The notes beneath the pieces were generated by a model, which searched no databases, was not told the DNA's origin, and was given only the letters and a program-made list of their open reading frames with translations. Both the position numbers and the translations under genes were made by a program. Below, piece by piece: positions 8,088 to 14,866 of a DNA stretch of 64,000 nt; position 1 is the stretch's first letter; each line of letters opens with the position of its first letter. This stretch comes from Moorella mulderi DSM 14980 (GTDB lineage Bacteria > Bacillota > DSM-521 > Neomoorellales > Neomoorellaceae), in the NCBI RefSeq assembly GCF_001594015.1, contig NZ_LTBC01000012.1:1-64000 (forward strand), read 5' to 3'.

Positions 8088-8255
8088 ATGGCTACAAAAA
8101 CCGGATCCGGGGGTAATATAAAGGCGTTACAGCCCCCCGCGGCCAAAGTATGCGCTGCCTGCCGGCATTACTGGAACAAAAAACGCGGGATTTGTGAAAT
8201 AACCGGTAGAAGACTTAACCCTTATGGGACCGCCTGCCGGTATTTCAGAGAGTAA
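8088..8255 (+). CDS. Small cysteine-rich protein
   Basis: A 55-residue protein from ATG 8088, with GGAGGGGAG upstream; the earlier ATG at 8073 would place that ribosome binding site inside the gene. Cysteines are arranged VCAACRHYW...GICEITGRR...GTACRYF, a C-x2-C...C...C pattern that could bind one zinc ion. It follows the methyltransferase by 21 bases and is followed by repeat copy B. The function is unknown. Confidence 0.65.
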   Translation: MATKTGSGGNIKALQPPAAKVCAACRHYWNKKRGICEITGRRLNPYGTACRYFRE

Positions 8256-8272
8256 AGGGAAAAGGGAAAATA

Positions 8273-8597
8273 GGGGGCCGCCGCAACGTTTACGCCCTTA
8301 CGGGCTAACGTAGCGGCGGCCTTATTATAAACAGCGGTAGGCAGCAGGAGCGCTTTTAAGCGCACCTGCTGCCTTGAATTTAAGCCTCCTGGCCTTCCGG
8401 CCGGCCTCGGATTATACCGCCGCCCTGGCCGGTCCGGCAAGGGTCCGGCCTGCGGCATAAACGGCCTCCGCCCCACTCCGCTTCGCTTCGTGGGTCCCCT
8501 CCATTTATTCCTCGGCCCGGCCCTGCGGGCCGCCCTTGCCTCCCGGCCGGGCGGCAAGCTTGTCTATTAAGGCCGGAAGGCCAAGGGCCGAAAGGCC
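8273..8597. repeat. ~330-bp hairpin-rich repeat, copy B
   Basis: Second copy of the repeat at 4145-4473. It preserves the 46-base hairpin (8276-8321), the GGCAGCAGG hairpin, the TTGCCTCCCGG palindrome and the -10-bearing stem. In the second hairpin the inner stem is GCGCTT/AAGCGC with a 2-base loop, against GCGC/GCGC with a TAAA loop in copy A, so pairing is kept although sequence changed. It lies immediately upstream of the ardC-like gene. Like copy A it holds a non-protein-like open frame on the bottom strand. Confidence 0.85.
8411..8461. promoter_or_regulatory. Candidate single-strand (Frpo-like) promoter hairpin, copy B
   Basis: Same arrangement as in copy A. Bottom-strand TATAAT (8416 to 8411) and TTGCCG (8440 to 8435) have an 18-base spacer. 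Arms 8411-8420 and 8452-8461 pair at 8 of 10 positions around a 31-nt loop. The fold on the bottom strand would direct transcription rightwards into the ardC-like gene at 8621. The element is identical to copy A except for one loop base. Confidence 0.45.
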
Positions 8598-8620
8598 AAA
8601 AAGACAAGGAGGCGTTACGG

Positions 8621-9460
8621 ATGGCCATAAAGCTGGAAGAAGGCCGGGTCAAGCAGGCAGTAGACAGTTTGCTGGAGATGTTTGCTAGCGGCAATTTACC
8701 GGAAAAGGTGGCGCGGACATTTATCAACGCCAGGGCGGGATACGGCAGGCCTAGCGATAAGTGGAGCCTGGGGAACAAGCTGCTGATGCTCATTGCTGGG
8801 ACAGAGGACGCCAGGGGCTACCAGCAGTGGCGGGAAGCCGGCCGGCAGGTGAAAAAGGGGGCGAAGGCCTTTTACATCCTGGCACCGATGACCAGGAAGG
8901 TTATCCAGAAAGTGATAGATCCGGAAACCGGAGAAGAGAAACAGGAGGAAAAGGCTATCTGCACAGGCTTTAAGGGAGTGCCGGTTTTTAGGTACGAGGA
9001 TACGGAAGGGAAACCGTTGCCGCAGGCCGATTATTCCCCGCCGGAGCTCCCGCCCCTTTATGAAGTGGCCAGGCGGTTCGGGGTGGAAGTGAAATACCTG
9101 CCTTTTGCCGGTCAGGCCGCCGGTGCTTTCCGGCCCGGGCAGAAGCAGGTAATCCTTTACTCCCATGACGTGGACGTGTTCTTCCACGAACTGGCCCATG
9201 CGGTCCATAACACCATCCGGCCCTTAAAGGGCGGCCAGCACCGGGACCAGGAGATAGTGGCGGAAACGGTGGCCTGCGTTTTATGCGAGCTATACGGGGC
9301 GAAAGGTTACCTCTGGCACGGGTGGGAGTACATCAAGCATTACGCCGGCCAGGACCCGAAGACGGCCCTGAAGGCGATTATGGCGGTCCTGGGGGAGGTG
9401 GAGGAAGTGTTAAGTCGTATCTTCGAGGCAGCCGGCATGACGGCGGATAGGAAGGCATAA
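8621..9460 (+). CDS. ArdC-family antirestriction protein
   Basis: A 279-residue protein with the ArdC architecture. The N-terminal ssDNA-binding-like domain (residues ~10-150) contains the typical WSLGNKLLM...YQQWREAGRQVKKGAKAFYIL. The C-terminal metallopeptidase-like domain has FFHELAHAVHN (HExxH, near residue 187) and a downstream EIVAETVA supplying a third ligand. ArdC proteins bind single-stranded DNA and protect incoming plasmid DNA from type I/II restriction. The start is supported by AAGGAGG. It lies just downstream of repeat copy B on the expected leading side of the candidate oriT, where early-expressed anti-defence genes cluster in conjugative plasmids. Confidence 0.9.
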   Translation: MAIKLEEGRVKQAVDSLLEMFASGNLPEKVARTFINARAGYGRPSDKWSLGNKLLMLIAGTEDARGYQQWREAGRQVKKGAKAFYILAPMTRKVIQKVIDPETGEEKQEEKAICTGFKGVPVFRYEDTEGKPLPQADYSPPELPPLYEVARRFGVEVKYLPFAGQAAGAFRPGQKQVILYSHDVDVFFHELAHAVHNTIRPLKGGQHRDQEIVAETVACVLCELYGAKGYLWHGWEYIKHYAGQDPKTALKAIMAVLGEVEEVLSRIFEAAGMTADRKA

Positions 9461-9485
9461 GGAATAGCGAGCCGGATTATAGCCC

Positions 9486-9521
9486 TGCCTCCCGGGCAAA
9501 CAGCCTGCCGCCCGGGAGGCA
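9486..9521. repeat. Perfect 11-12 bp inverted repeat
   Basis: GCCTCCCGGGC (9487-9497) and GCCCGGGAGGC (9510-9520) flank a 12-nt loop, and one more T-A pair closes the base. There is no T-run, so it is not a standard terminator. Its sequence resembles the TTGCCTCCCGG palindrome inside the two ~330-bp repeats. Confidence 0.75.
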
Positions 9522-9547
9522 AGGGAACACAAAGGAGGCAGCAACTA

Positions 9548-9709
9548 ATGCCGCAGTACGAAGTCAAGGCGCCTAGCGGGAGGAAACTGGTTGTGGAAGC
9601 CAGGGATTCCAGCCAGGCGAAACGCCTGGCCTGCAAGAAGTGGGGCCTCAAGCCCTCAGACTACTGGTGCGGCGTTACCTCCCTTAAAGCCAGGAGGGTT
9701 GACAGATAA
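9548..9709 (+). CDS. Small basic protein
   Basis: A 53-residue basic protein (MPQYEVKAPSGRKLVVEARD...). ATG 9548 has AAAGGAGG 11 bases upstream. The pattern of a strand-rich start followed by a helix (SSQAKRLACKKWG) resembles small proteins that read through 'KV.a..g.k..V.A.d..qA...A..kwg', as found in several mobile elements; I cannot name the family. It sits between ardC and the TOPRIM protein in the same operon. Confidence 0.65.
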   Translation: MPQYEVKAPSGRKLVVEARDSSQAKRLACKKWGLKPSDYWCGVTSLKARRVDR

Positions 9710-9736
9710 AGCCGTAAGCAAAGGAGGAGAGGAGAA

Positions 9737-10747
9737 ATGGGAGCGGCCAGGTTGTTGGAATATGAGGGTTTTAGAAAAGCTTCGCGGCGCGAGCCCTGCC
9801 CTGTATGCGGCAAAACGGACTGGTGCGGGTTTAACAGCTACCTTTGCAGCTGCATGAGGGTAAGCGAAGGAGCTTTTAAACATATCATCCTCAGCAACGG
9901 CCAGGTGGCCCACCTGCACAGGCTGGAGCCGGGAAGGGTCGTTCCCGGCAAGCAATGGGAGGAATTTATAGCACCAGAAGTACAGCCGGCGCCGGTAGAA
10001 GCGCGGGACAGGGTTTACCGCCATTTTTTAAGGCTGTTAGACCTGTATCCCCGGCATAAAGAGGAGTTAATGTGCCGCGGTTTAAGCGAGCAGGATATCA
10101 AGAGGAATGGTTATAAATCCATACCCGAGCATGTAAATCCCTGGATATTATGCAAGAAGCTAACCCTAAGCGGTTTGGACCTGGCCGGCATTCCCGGGTT
10201 TTACCGGGCCAAGAGCAAATACGGCGGCAGTTACTGGACATTTAATTCCTCTCCCGGCTACTTTATTCCCATCCGGGATGCCAAAGACCGGATCCAGGCC
10301 CTCCAGCGGCGGATGGACGACATTAGAAACGGGAAATATATGCTGTTCAGCGGACATAGTGACCGGGGCGGCTGTTCCTGCGGCACTCCCGCCCATGTGG
10401 CCAGGCCAACGGAGATAAAGGACCAGCGGGTATGGATCACTGAAGGACAGTTAAAGGCGGATATTGCCGCGGCATACCTCGACGCTGTGGTCATCGGCGC
10501 CCAGGGCGCCACCTCCTGGAAACCGGTGGTCCCGGAAGTACTAGAGTTAGGGGCAAAAGAAGTAGTTATCGCTTACGACAGGGACCAGGAAACCAACAAA
10601 GAAGTGGCCAGGGGTAAAAGAATGCTGGCGGCAGAATTAAAAAAACTGGGCATAACGGTACGGGAAGCGATATGGAAAGCCAGGTCGAAAGAGGAAAAAG
10701 GGATAGACGATGCCCTGGTAGCAGGGCTGGAGATAAGGGTTGTTTGA
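9737..10747 (+). CDS. TOPRIM/primase-like protein (DUF3854 type)
   Basis: A 336-residue protein. The N-terminus holds a zinc-finger-like region CPVCGKTDWCGFNSYLCSC (residues ~21-39) as in DNA primases. The C-terminal half has a TOPRIM-like fold with ITEGQLKADIAAAY (the glutamate motif, near residue 234) and VVIAYDRDQETN (DxD, near 276). The start follows AAGGAGGAGAGGAG. DUF3854-type proteins are common in conjugative elements, where they probably prime complementary-strand synthesis after transfer. The position close to the presumed oriT and on the leading side fits that role. Confidence 0.78.
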   Translation: MGAARLLEYEGFRKASRREPCPVCGKTDWCGFNSYLCSCMRVSEGAFKHIILSNGQVAHLHRLEPGRVVPGKQWEEFIAPEVQPAPVEARDRVYRHFLRLLDLYPRHKEELMCRGLSEQDIKRNGYKSIPEHVNPWILCKKLTLSGLDLAGIPGFYRAKSKYGGSYWTFNSSPGYFIPIRDAKDRIQALQRRMDDIRNGKYMLFSGHSDRGGCSCGTPAHVARPTEIKDQRVWITEGQLKADIAAAYLDAVVIGAQGATSWKPVVPEVLELGAKEVVIAYDRDQETNKEVARGKRMLAAELKKLGITVREAIWKARSKEEKGIDDALVAGLEIRVV

Positions 10748-10824
10748 TTGATTTTGGCGATAGCATATGGTACTATGTTTTTGGAGTGGAAAAAGCTGTA
10801 TATAAACCCGGGACAGGTGGTTTT

Positions 10825-11214
10825 ATGAAAAAGCAAACTGAAGCATGGTTAAAAATTGCCGCAGAGGATTTAGATACCGCAAAATATAACTTTGAGGGGA
10901 AACGATATTTATGGGCAATATTCCTCTGTCAACAAGCCCTTGAGAAAGCGTTTAAAGCAGTTTATTATGAGCGGTATGAGAAAGTGCCGCCGCGCAAACA
11001 TGACCTGGTAGCTCTTGCGAAAGCCGCTGGCCTTCTTGAGGAATGCGATAACGACATGATCGATTATTTGCGACGATTAACGGTATATTATATCGAAGCT
11101 CGTTACCCCGAAGAAAAGGCCGAATTAAGCGCCAAATGCACAGAAGAACATACCCGAGACATTATTAAAAAGGCGGAGGAAGTGTTTCAATGGCTGGCAA
11201 GCAAGTTGAATTGA
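10825..11214 (+). CDS. HEPN-domain protein, second pair
   Basis: A 129-residue HEPN protein from ATG 10825 (GGTGG upstream). It contains the typical WAIFLCQQALEKAFKAVYYER (residues ~32-52), PRKHDLVALA and the closing YIEARYPEE signature. It differs from the first HEPN protein in sequence and in gene order: here HEPN precedes MNT, overlapping it by 25 bases. Expected roles are an RNase-type toxin or a scaffold for the nucleotidyltransferase. The gene ends the cargo block next to the candidate oriT. Confidence 0.85.
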   Translation: MKKQTEAWLKIAAEDLDTAKYNFEGKRYLWAIFLCQQALEKAFKAVYYERYEKVPPRKHDLVALAKAAGLLEECDNDMIDYLRRLTVYYIEARYPEEKAELSAKCTEEHTRDIIKKAEEVFQWLASKLN

Positions 11215-11510
11215 CGGTAAAAGAGTATGTAAAATTACTCAGGAAAAGCAAGATTAACGTCGCTACTGCCATCCTTTTTGGCTCTTATGCAGAGGGCCGC
11301 GCCGGCGAAGATAGCGATATCGATGTGGCCATTATTAGCCCTGACTTTGGGAAAGACAGGATAGAGGAAGCCATTATGCTAAAGAAGCTCGCGGAACAAA
11401 TTGATTACGACCTGTCTCCCCGCCCGTATTCCCTTGAACAATACCGTAATGCCAAGCAGGGGGAGTTCCTGCATGATGAAATCATAAGCAAAGGAAAAGT
11501 AATATTGTAA
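11190..11510 (+). CDS. MNT-type nucleotidyltransferase, second pair
   Basis: A 106-residue minimal nucleotidyltransferase with GSYAEGRAGEDSDIDVAII (GSxxxGxxxxxSDxD) around residues 31-49. ATG 11190 lies inside the end of the HEPN gene with GGCGGAGG upstream, so translation is coupled. As with the first pair, an AMP-adding antitoxin role is the best guess. A terminator follows within three bases of the stop. Confidence 0.88.
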   Translation: MAGKQVELTVKEYVKLLRKSKINVATAILFGSYAEGRAGEDSDIDVAIISPDFGKDRIEEAIMLKKLAEQIDYDLSPRPYSLEQYRNAKQGEFLHDEIISKGKVIL

Positions 11511-11512
11511 TG

Positions 11513-11553
11513 CACCTGGTAGTGAAACCTGCCGGGTGTTTTTATTTTATTTT
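11513..11553 (+). terminator. Rho-independent terminator
   Basis: CACCTGGTAG/CTGCCGGGTG form a 10-bp stem with two G-T pairs and a 6-nt loop, followed by TTTTTATTTTATTTT. It closes the cargo operon before the non-coding region. Confidence 0.9.
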
Positions 11554-11579
11554 CCCAGGTGCGACTTGATTGACGGGCC

Positions 11580-11945
11580 CAGGACCTGGTAAATACCGGG
11601 CAACTTAAATTAGACCAGAGTACCAAAGGTTGGCCTGCCAGTGCAGGCCTTCCTGATTCCAGGAGCCAGGCAAACCTTGACGGAAGGAGCGCCGCATTAC
11701 GGCCAACGCCGGTGCGTTCCTTTTTGAAGGCCGGGGAGCGCCTTCGGCGCCCCCCAGGACGGCCGGACCTTGCCGGCCGTCCTGAAGGCAGGTTAAGCGC
11801 CCCGGGGGGGCGCGCCACCACACACGCGGCAGAGCCGCGTGGTATTTGAATTTTTTGGGGTGCAAATTTGGGAGGGGGCAATGATGATTAGGTGACATGA
11901 CTAGCGGGGGCATATCTACTTTTACTTGATATTTCTATATTTTTA
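11580..11945. other. Non-coding inverted-repeat cluster, candidate oriT
   Basis: About 400 bases without a convincing gene, directly upstream of the ribbon-helix-helix and relaxase genes. It holds at least four inverted repeats: GGCCTGC/GCAGGCC (11632-11649), AGGACGGCCGG/CCGGCCGTCCT (11756-11783), GCGCCCC/GGGGCGC (11797-11813) and ACGCGGC/GCCGCGT (11824-11840). Origins of transfer usually sit at exactly this position and consist of inverted repeats recognised by the relaxase and its accessory protein. The nick site cannot be assigned. The last ~100 bases are AT-rich and probably hold the promoter of the relaxase operon. Confidence 0.55.
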
Positions 11946-11963
11946 CGTGGGGGGTTATTGACG

Positions 11964-12353
11964 ATGCCCAAACAAGGACGTTTTAAGCACCGCGTAAACC
12001 TTTGGATCGACGATGACCTGACCGCCAGATTAAAAGCCGAAGCAATCCGGCGTGAACTTTCAATTGCGGTTTTAGTGCGGGAAATTTTAAACCGGGCCTT
12101 GAGCGAAGGAGCAGCCATCGAAGGCCGCGAAGCTCTGGACCAGGCGATACGCCGGGCAATCAAAAAAGACGTGGACCGGCTGGCAAAGCTGATGGTCAAA
12201 TCTACCATGGCCGGGGCCACGGCCATGTTCCTTAATGTCCAGGTACTCAATGACCTGGGCAAACATGATGCTGCGAATATCTACCACGTAGCCAGGAAAA
12301 AGGCACTAGAATATTTACGTTTATCTGAAAATGATGGAGAGGTTAACGGATGA
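11964..12353 (+). CDS. Ribbon-helix-helix relaxosome accessory protein
   Basis: A 129-residue protein from ATG 11964 (GGGGGG upstream; TTG 11958 also possible). The N-terminus HRVNLWIDDDLTARLKAEAIRRELSIAVLVREILNRAL is a typical ribbon-helix-helix: one strand and two helices. The C-terminal part is helical. It overlaps the relaxase by 4 bases (ATGA). Such MobC/TraY-type proteins bind oriT and help the relaxase nick. Position and fold support this role; the binding site is probably among the inverted repeats just upstream. Confidence 0.8.
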   Translation: MPKQGRFKHRVNLWIDDDLTARLKAEAIRRELSIAVLVREILNRALSEGAAIEGREALDQAIRRAIKKDVDRLAKLMVKSTMAGATAMFLNVQVLNDLGKHDAANIYHVARKKALEYLRLSENDGEVNG

Positions 12354-14866
12354 GCAAAAGCGTGGTCATCGTCAACGTGGCATACTACCAACCCGGCACC
12401 AAAAAGATGGCCTGTAATTATAACCATATCCGGTATATCGCCACCAAGCCCGAAGCCGACAGGGGTGATGCCGGTTCCTTCCGGGTCGGGGATGAGGATT
12501 ACCCCATTGAAAGAGGTACCGCCGCCGGGCATGTAAAGTATGCGGCGGAAAGGCCCGGAAGTTCCGGCCTTTTCGGGCCGGAAGGAGAGCCGGTCCCCGA
12601 CTGGCAGGAGATAGGGAGCAAGCTGACCAGGCACAACCTGCCTGTCTGGCGGGTGATAGTTTCCCTGCGGCAGGACGACGCGGAACGCCTGGGCCTGGTG
12701 GAGCGGGAAAAGTGGCAGGCTGCCATTGAGAACGGCGTTAACAACGCCATCACGGCCATGCACCTGGACCCGGACCATGCCCGCTGGGTGGCGGCCTTCC
12801 ACCGCAAAGAGGGCCATCCTCATTGCCATGTGGTTATCTGGGAGGAAGAACACGGCGCCGCCAGGAGGCAGGGCTACCTGGAGCCGGGAGAAAGAAAAGG
12901 GGTTTTCCGTTCCTTTGCCCGGGAGGTTTTTCGTGAGGAAAGGGACCGCCTTACGGCAGAAAAGACGGCCATCAGGGACGCGATCAGGGAACTGGCAGGC
13001 AACGATATATCGAAAGTTACGGAGTTTATGCGCGAGGTGCAAATGGCCCGGCTGGAAGCCAGGGCCTTGACGGGGGCAAATCCGAAGATGCTGCCCGTCC
13101 TTACCCCTGGCAGGGAAGACGAGCTAGGTGGGAGGCTTTTGGACCTGGCGCGGGTAATGCCGGGGAAAGGGCGCATCGCCCTGGCCTACATGCCTGAAGA
13201 AGTTAAGGAGAAGGCCAGGGAAACAGCGGATTGGCTCTTAAAACAACCTAGCTTTAGACAGTCCACGGAACGTTACCGGGAGCTGGCGCGGCAGCTAGCA
13301 AGCCATTATACCATGCAGCCGGGAGCCCTGGACGAGGCGGCCCGGAAGGCCTACGAAGACATCCGCGACCGACTGGCCCAGGAAGTCTTAAAAGGAGCAG
13401 CCGCCATCCAGAAACACCTGGAGCTCCTGGAACCCACTATCAGCCCGGTGGTAGAAGAAGACGCGGCAGAAGAAAAAGCCCTGATCCTGGTTACTGGACA
13501 GGCTAGCGAAAGGCATCTGATACCAAGACATATAGTTTATGTGACTTCAGAAGAGAGCGCCCAAAGGCTCTGGCGGAGCGTATGCCGTGGCGTAAACAGG
13601 GCCTACCGCGGAGAAAAACCAGAAGCCCCGGTCATAAAGCCCCAACTAAAAGACGAACTGCAAAAAGAAATAATCGAGCGCCTTAAAGAGCTAGCGGAAA
13701 CAATGCCTGATCAGCAGGGCAAACCGGGTCTCGCCTACCTCCCGGAAGACCTACAGAAGAAGGCCAGAGACCTCGCCATGCTGCTCCTTAACCGGGAAGA
13801 GCTACAGGGGAGGTTCGGCGAGCTTAATAATAGCAACCCGGACAAGACCACTCGCCTCCTAGAATACATAGCCGACCAGGCGGTGGCCAGGGCCTATGAC
13901 TTACTACCCCGGGAAGTGCCGGATATAGAAATGGTGCTCCACCCCCGCAGGCAAATGGAAGCCGCGGCAAAACTCCTGGCGGCCAGAGCAGACCTAATTA
14001 AGGGCGACTACGCAGAGATCTACTGGACGGTAGGCACCATCTACCGGGCTATGACCCGACTGGAAGCTCCTCCCGAGATAGTCCGGGAAGCAGCAGTAAG
14101 GTTCGGCCGGCAGGCCGGGTTGAATGAGGATAAGATCGCAGAAGTAATAGCCAACGAGATCAGCCGCATGGAAGAACTGGCCCGCAAGTGCGAAGAACAG
14201 GGCCTGAGCGCTCCCCGGCACATTAGCAGAGACGCCTGGCAGCGCCTGACCGAAAACCTGGGGCTGGAAGAACACGACCTCCTTTATCCCTGGTTCGGCA
14301 TAAAGAGGCCCGGGCCGGAGGATAAACAAAAACAGGAGTTAAGGGAGCAATTGAACGTCCGCCTGGTAGAAGAGCGCATTATCCCGGCTTTAACTGCTAT
14401 CAGGGAAGCCGGCGACAGGCCGGATGATCCCAGGGAACTGCGCTGGACCATGGCGACCATGACCTCAACCATGAAAGCCCTGGGAGTGGATGAAGCCGGC
14501 CGGGAAGAAATACTACGCAGCTGGTGCCGGCGGGCCGGGGTGAAGATAACGGAAGCCAGGCTGCTGGATGTCCTGGACCGGGTAACCATAGGCCAGGATG
14601 ACCTCTGGCTGGGCAAACGGAGCTGGGACAGGTTGATGGCCAAACTGGGGATAGACGAGGCCCCGCCGTCGCCCTGGGACGTAAATATCCCGCGCCAAAT
14701 GGTGAGGAATACGGGCATAACCCATGACGTCTGGAAGGCCGCCTGGCGGGCACTGGAGCGGGAGCGCACCCGGGCCGAGGCCCAGGCCCTGCTGGCGACG
14801 GAAAGGGATCTGGAACGCCGCCGGCGGAGGGCAAGGGAAGAAAGAAGGGAGATGGGGATGCCGTGA
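12350..14866 (+). CDS. HUH relaxase (MobL/MOBP-like)
   Basis: An 838-residue relaxase. The metal-binding HUH-type motif is HRKEGHPHCHVVIW (His151, 156, 158 and 160). Candidate catalytic tyrosines lie near the N-terminus (VAYYQPG, RYIATK). The relaxase domain covers about residues 1-210. The remaining ~600 residues are helical and highly charged, with a repeated block (EIIERLKELAETMPDQQGKPGLAYLPEDLQKKARDLAMLL resembles an earlier LLDLARVMPGKGRIALAYMPEEVKEKARETADWLL segment), so it contains an internal duplication. It nicks oriT and pilots the strand into the recipient. It overlaps both neighbours by 4 bases, within one operon. Confidence 0.87.
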   Translation: MSKSVVIVNVAYYQPGTKKMACNYNHIRYIATKPEADRGDAGSFRVGDEDYPIERGTAAGHVKYAAERPGSSGLFGPEGEPVPDWQEIGSKLTRHNLPVWRVIVSLRQDDAERLGLVEREKWQAAIENGVNNAITAMHLDPDHARWVAAFHRKEGHPHCHVVIWEEEHGAARRQGYLEPGERKGVFRSFAREVFREERDRLTAEKTAIRDAIRELAGNDISKVTEFMREVQMARLEARALTGANPKMLPVLTPGREDELGGRLLDLARVMPGKGRIALAYMPEEVKEKARETADWLLKQPSFRQSTERYRELARQLASHYTMQPGALDEAARKAYEDIRDRLAQEVLKGAAAIQKHLELLEPTISPVVEEDAAEEKALILVTGQASERHLIPRHIVYVTSEESAQRLWRSVCRGVNRAYRGEKPEAPVIKPQLKDELQKEIIERLKELAETMPDQQGKPGLAYLPEDLQKKARDLAMLLLNREELQGRFGELNNSNPDKTTRLLEYIADQAVARAYDLLPREVPDIEMVLHPRRQMEAAAKLLAARADLIKGDYAEIYWTVGTIYRAMTRLEAPPEIVREAAVRFGRQAGLNEDKIAEVIANEISRMEELARKCEEQGLSAPRHISRDAWQRLTENLGLEEHDLLYPWFGIKRPGPEDKQKQELREQLNVRLVEERIIPALTAIREAGDRPDDPRELRWTMATMTSTMKALGVDEAGREEILRSWCRRAGVKITEARLLDVLDRVTIGQDDLWLGKRSWDRLMAKLGIDEAPPSPWDVNIPRQMVRNTGITHDVWKAAWRALERERTRAEAQALLATERDLERRRRRAREERREMGMP

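Noticed and set aside
4073-8557. Similar bottom-strand open frames (119 and 111 codons) within both ~330-bp repeats
   Set aside because: Their resemblance follows from the repeat itself; they run through hairpins, are dominated by Arg/Pro/Gly, start at the repeat palindrome and extend into neighbouring genes in antisense. No ribosome binding site.
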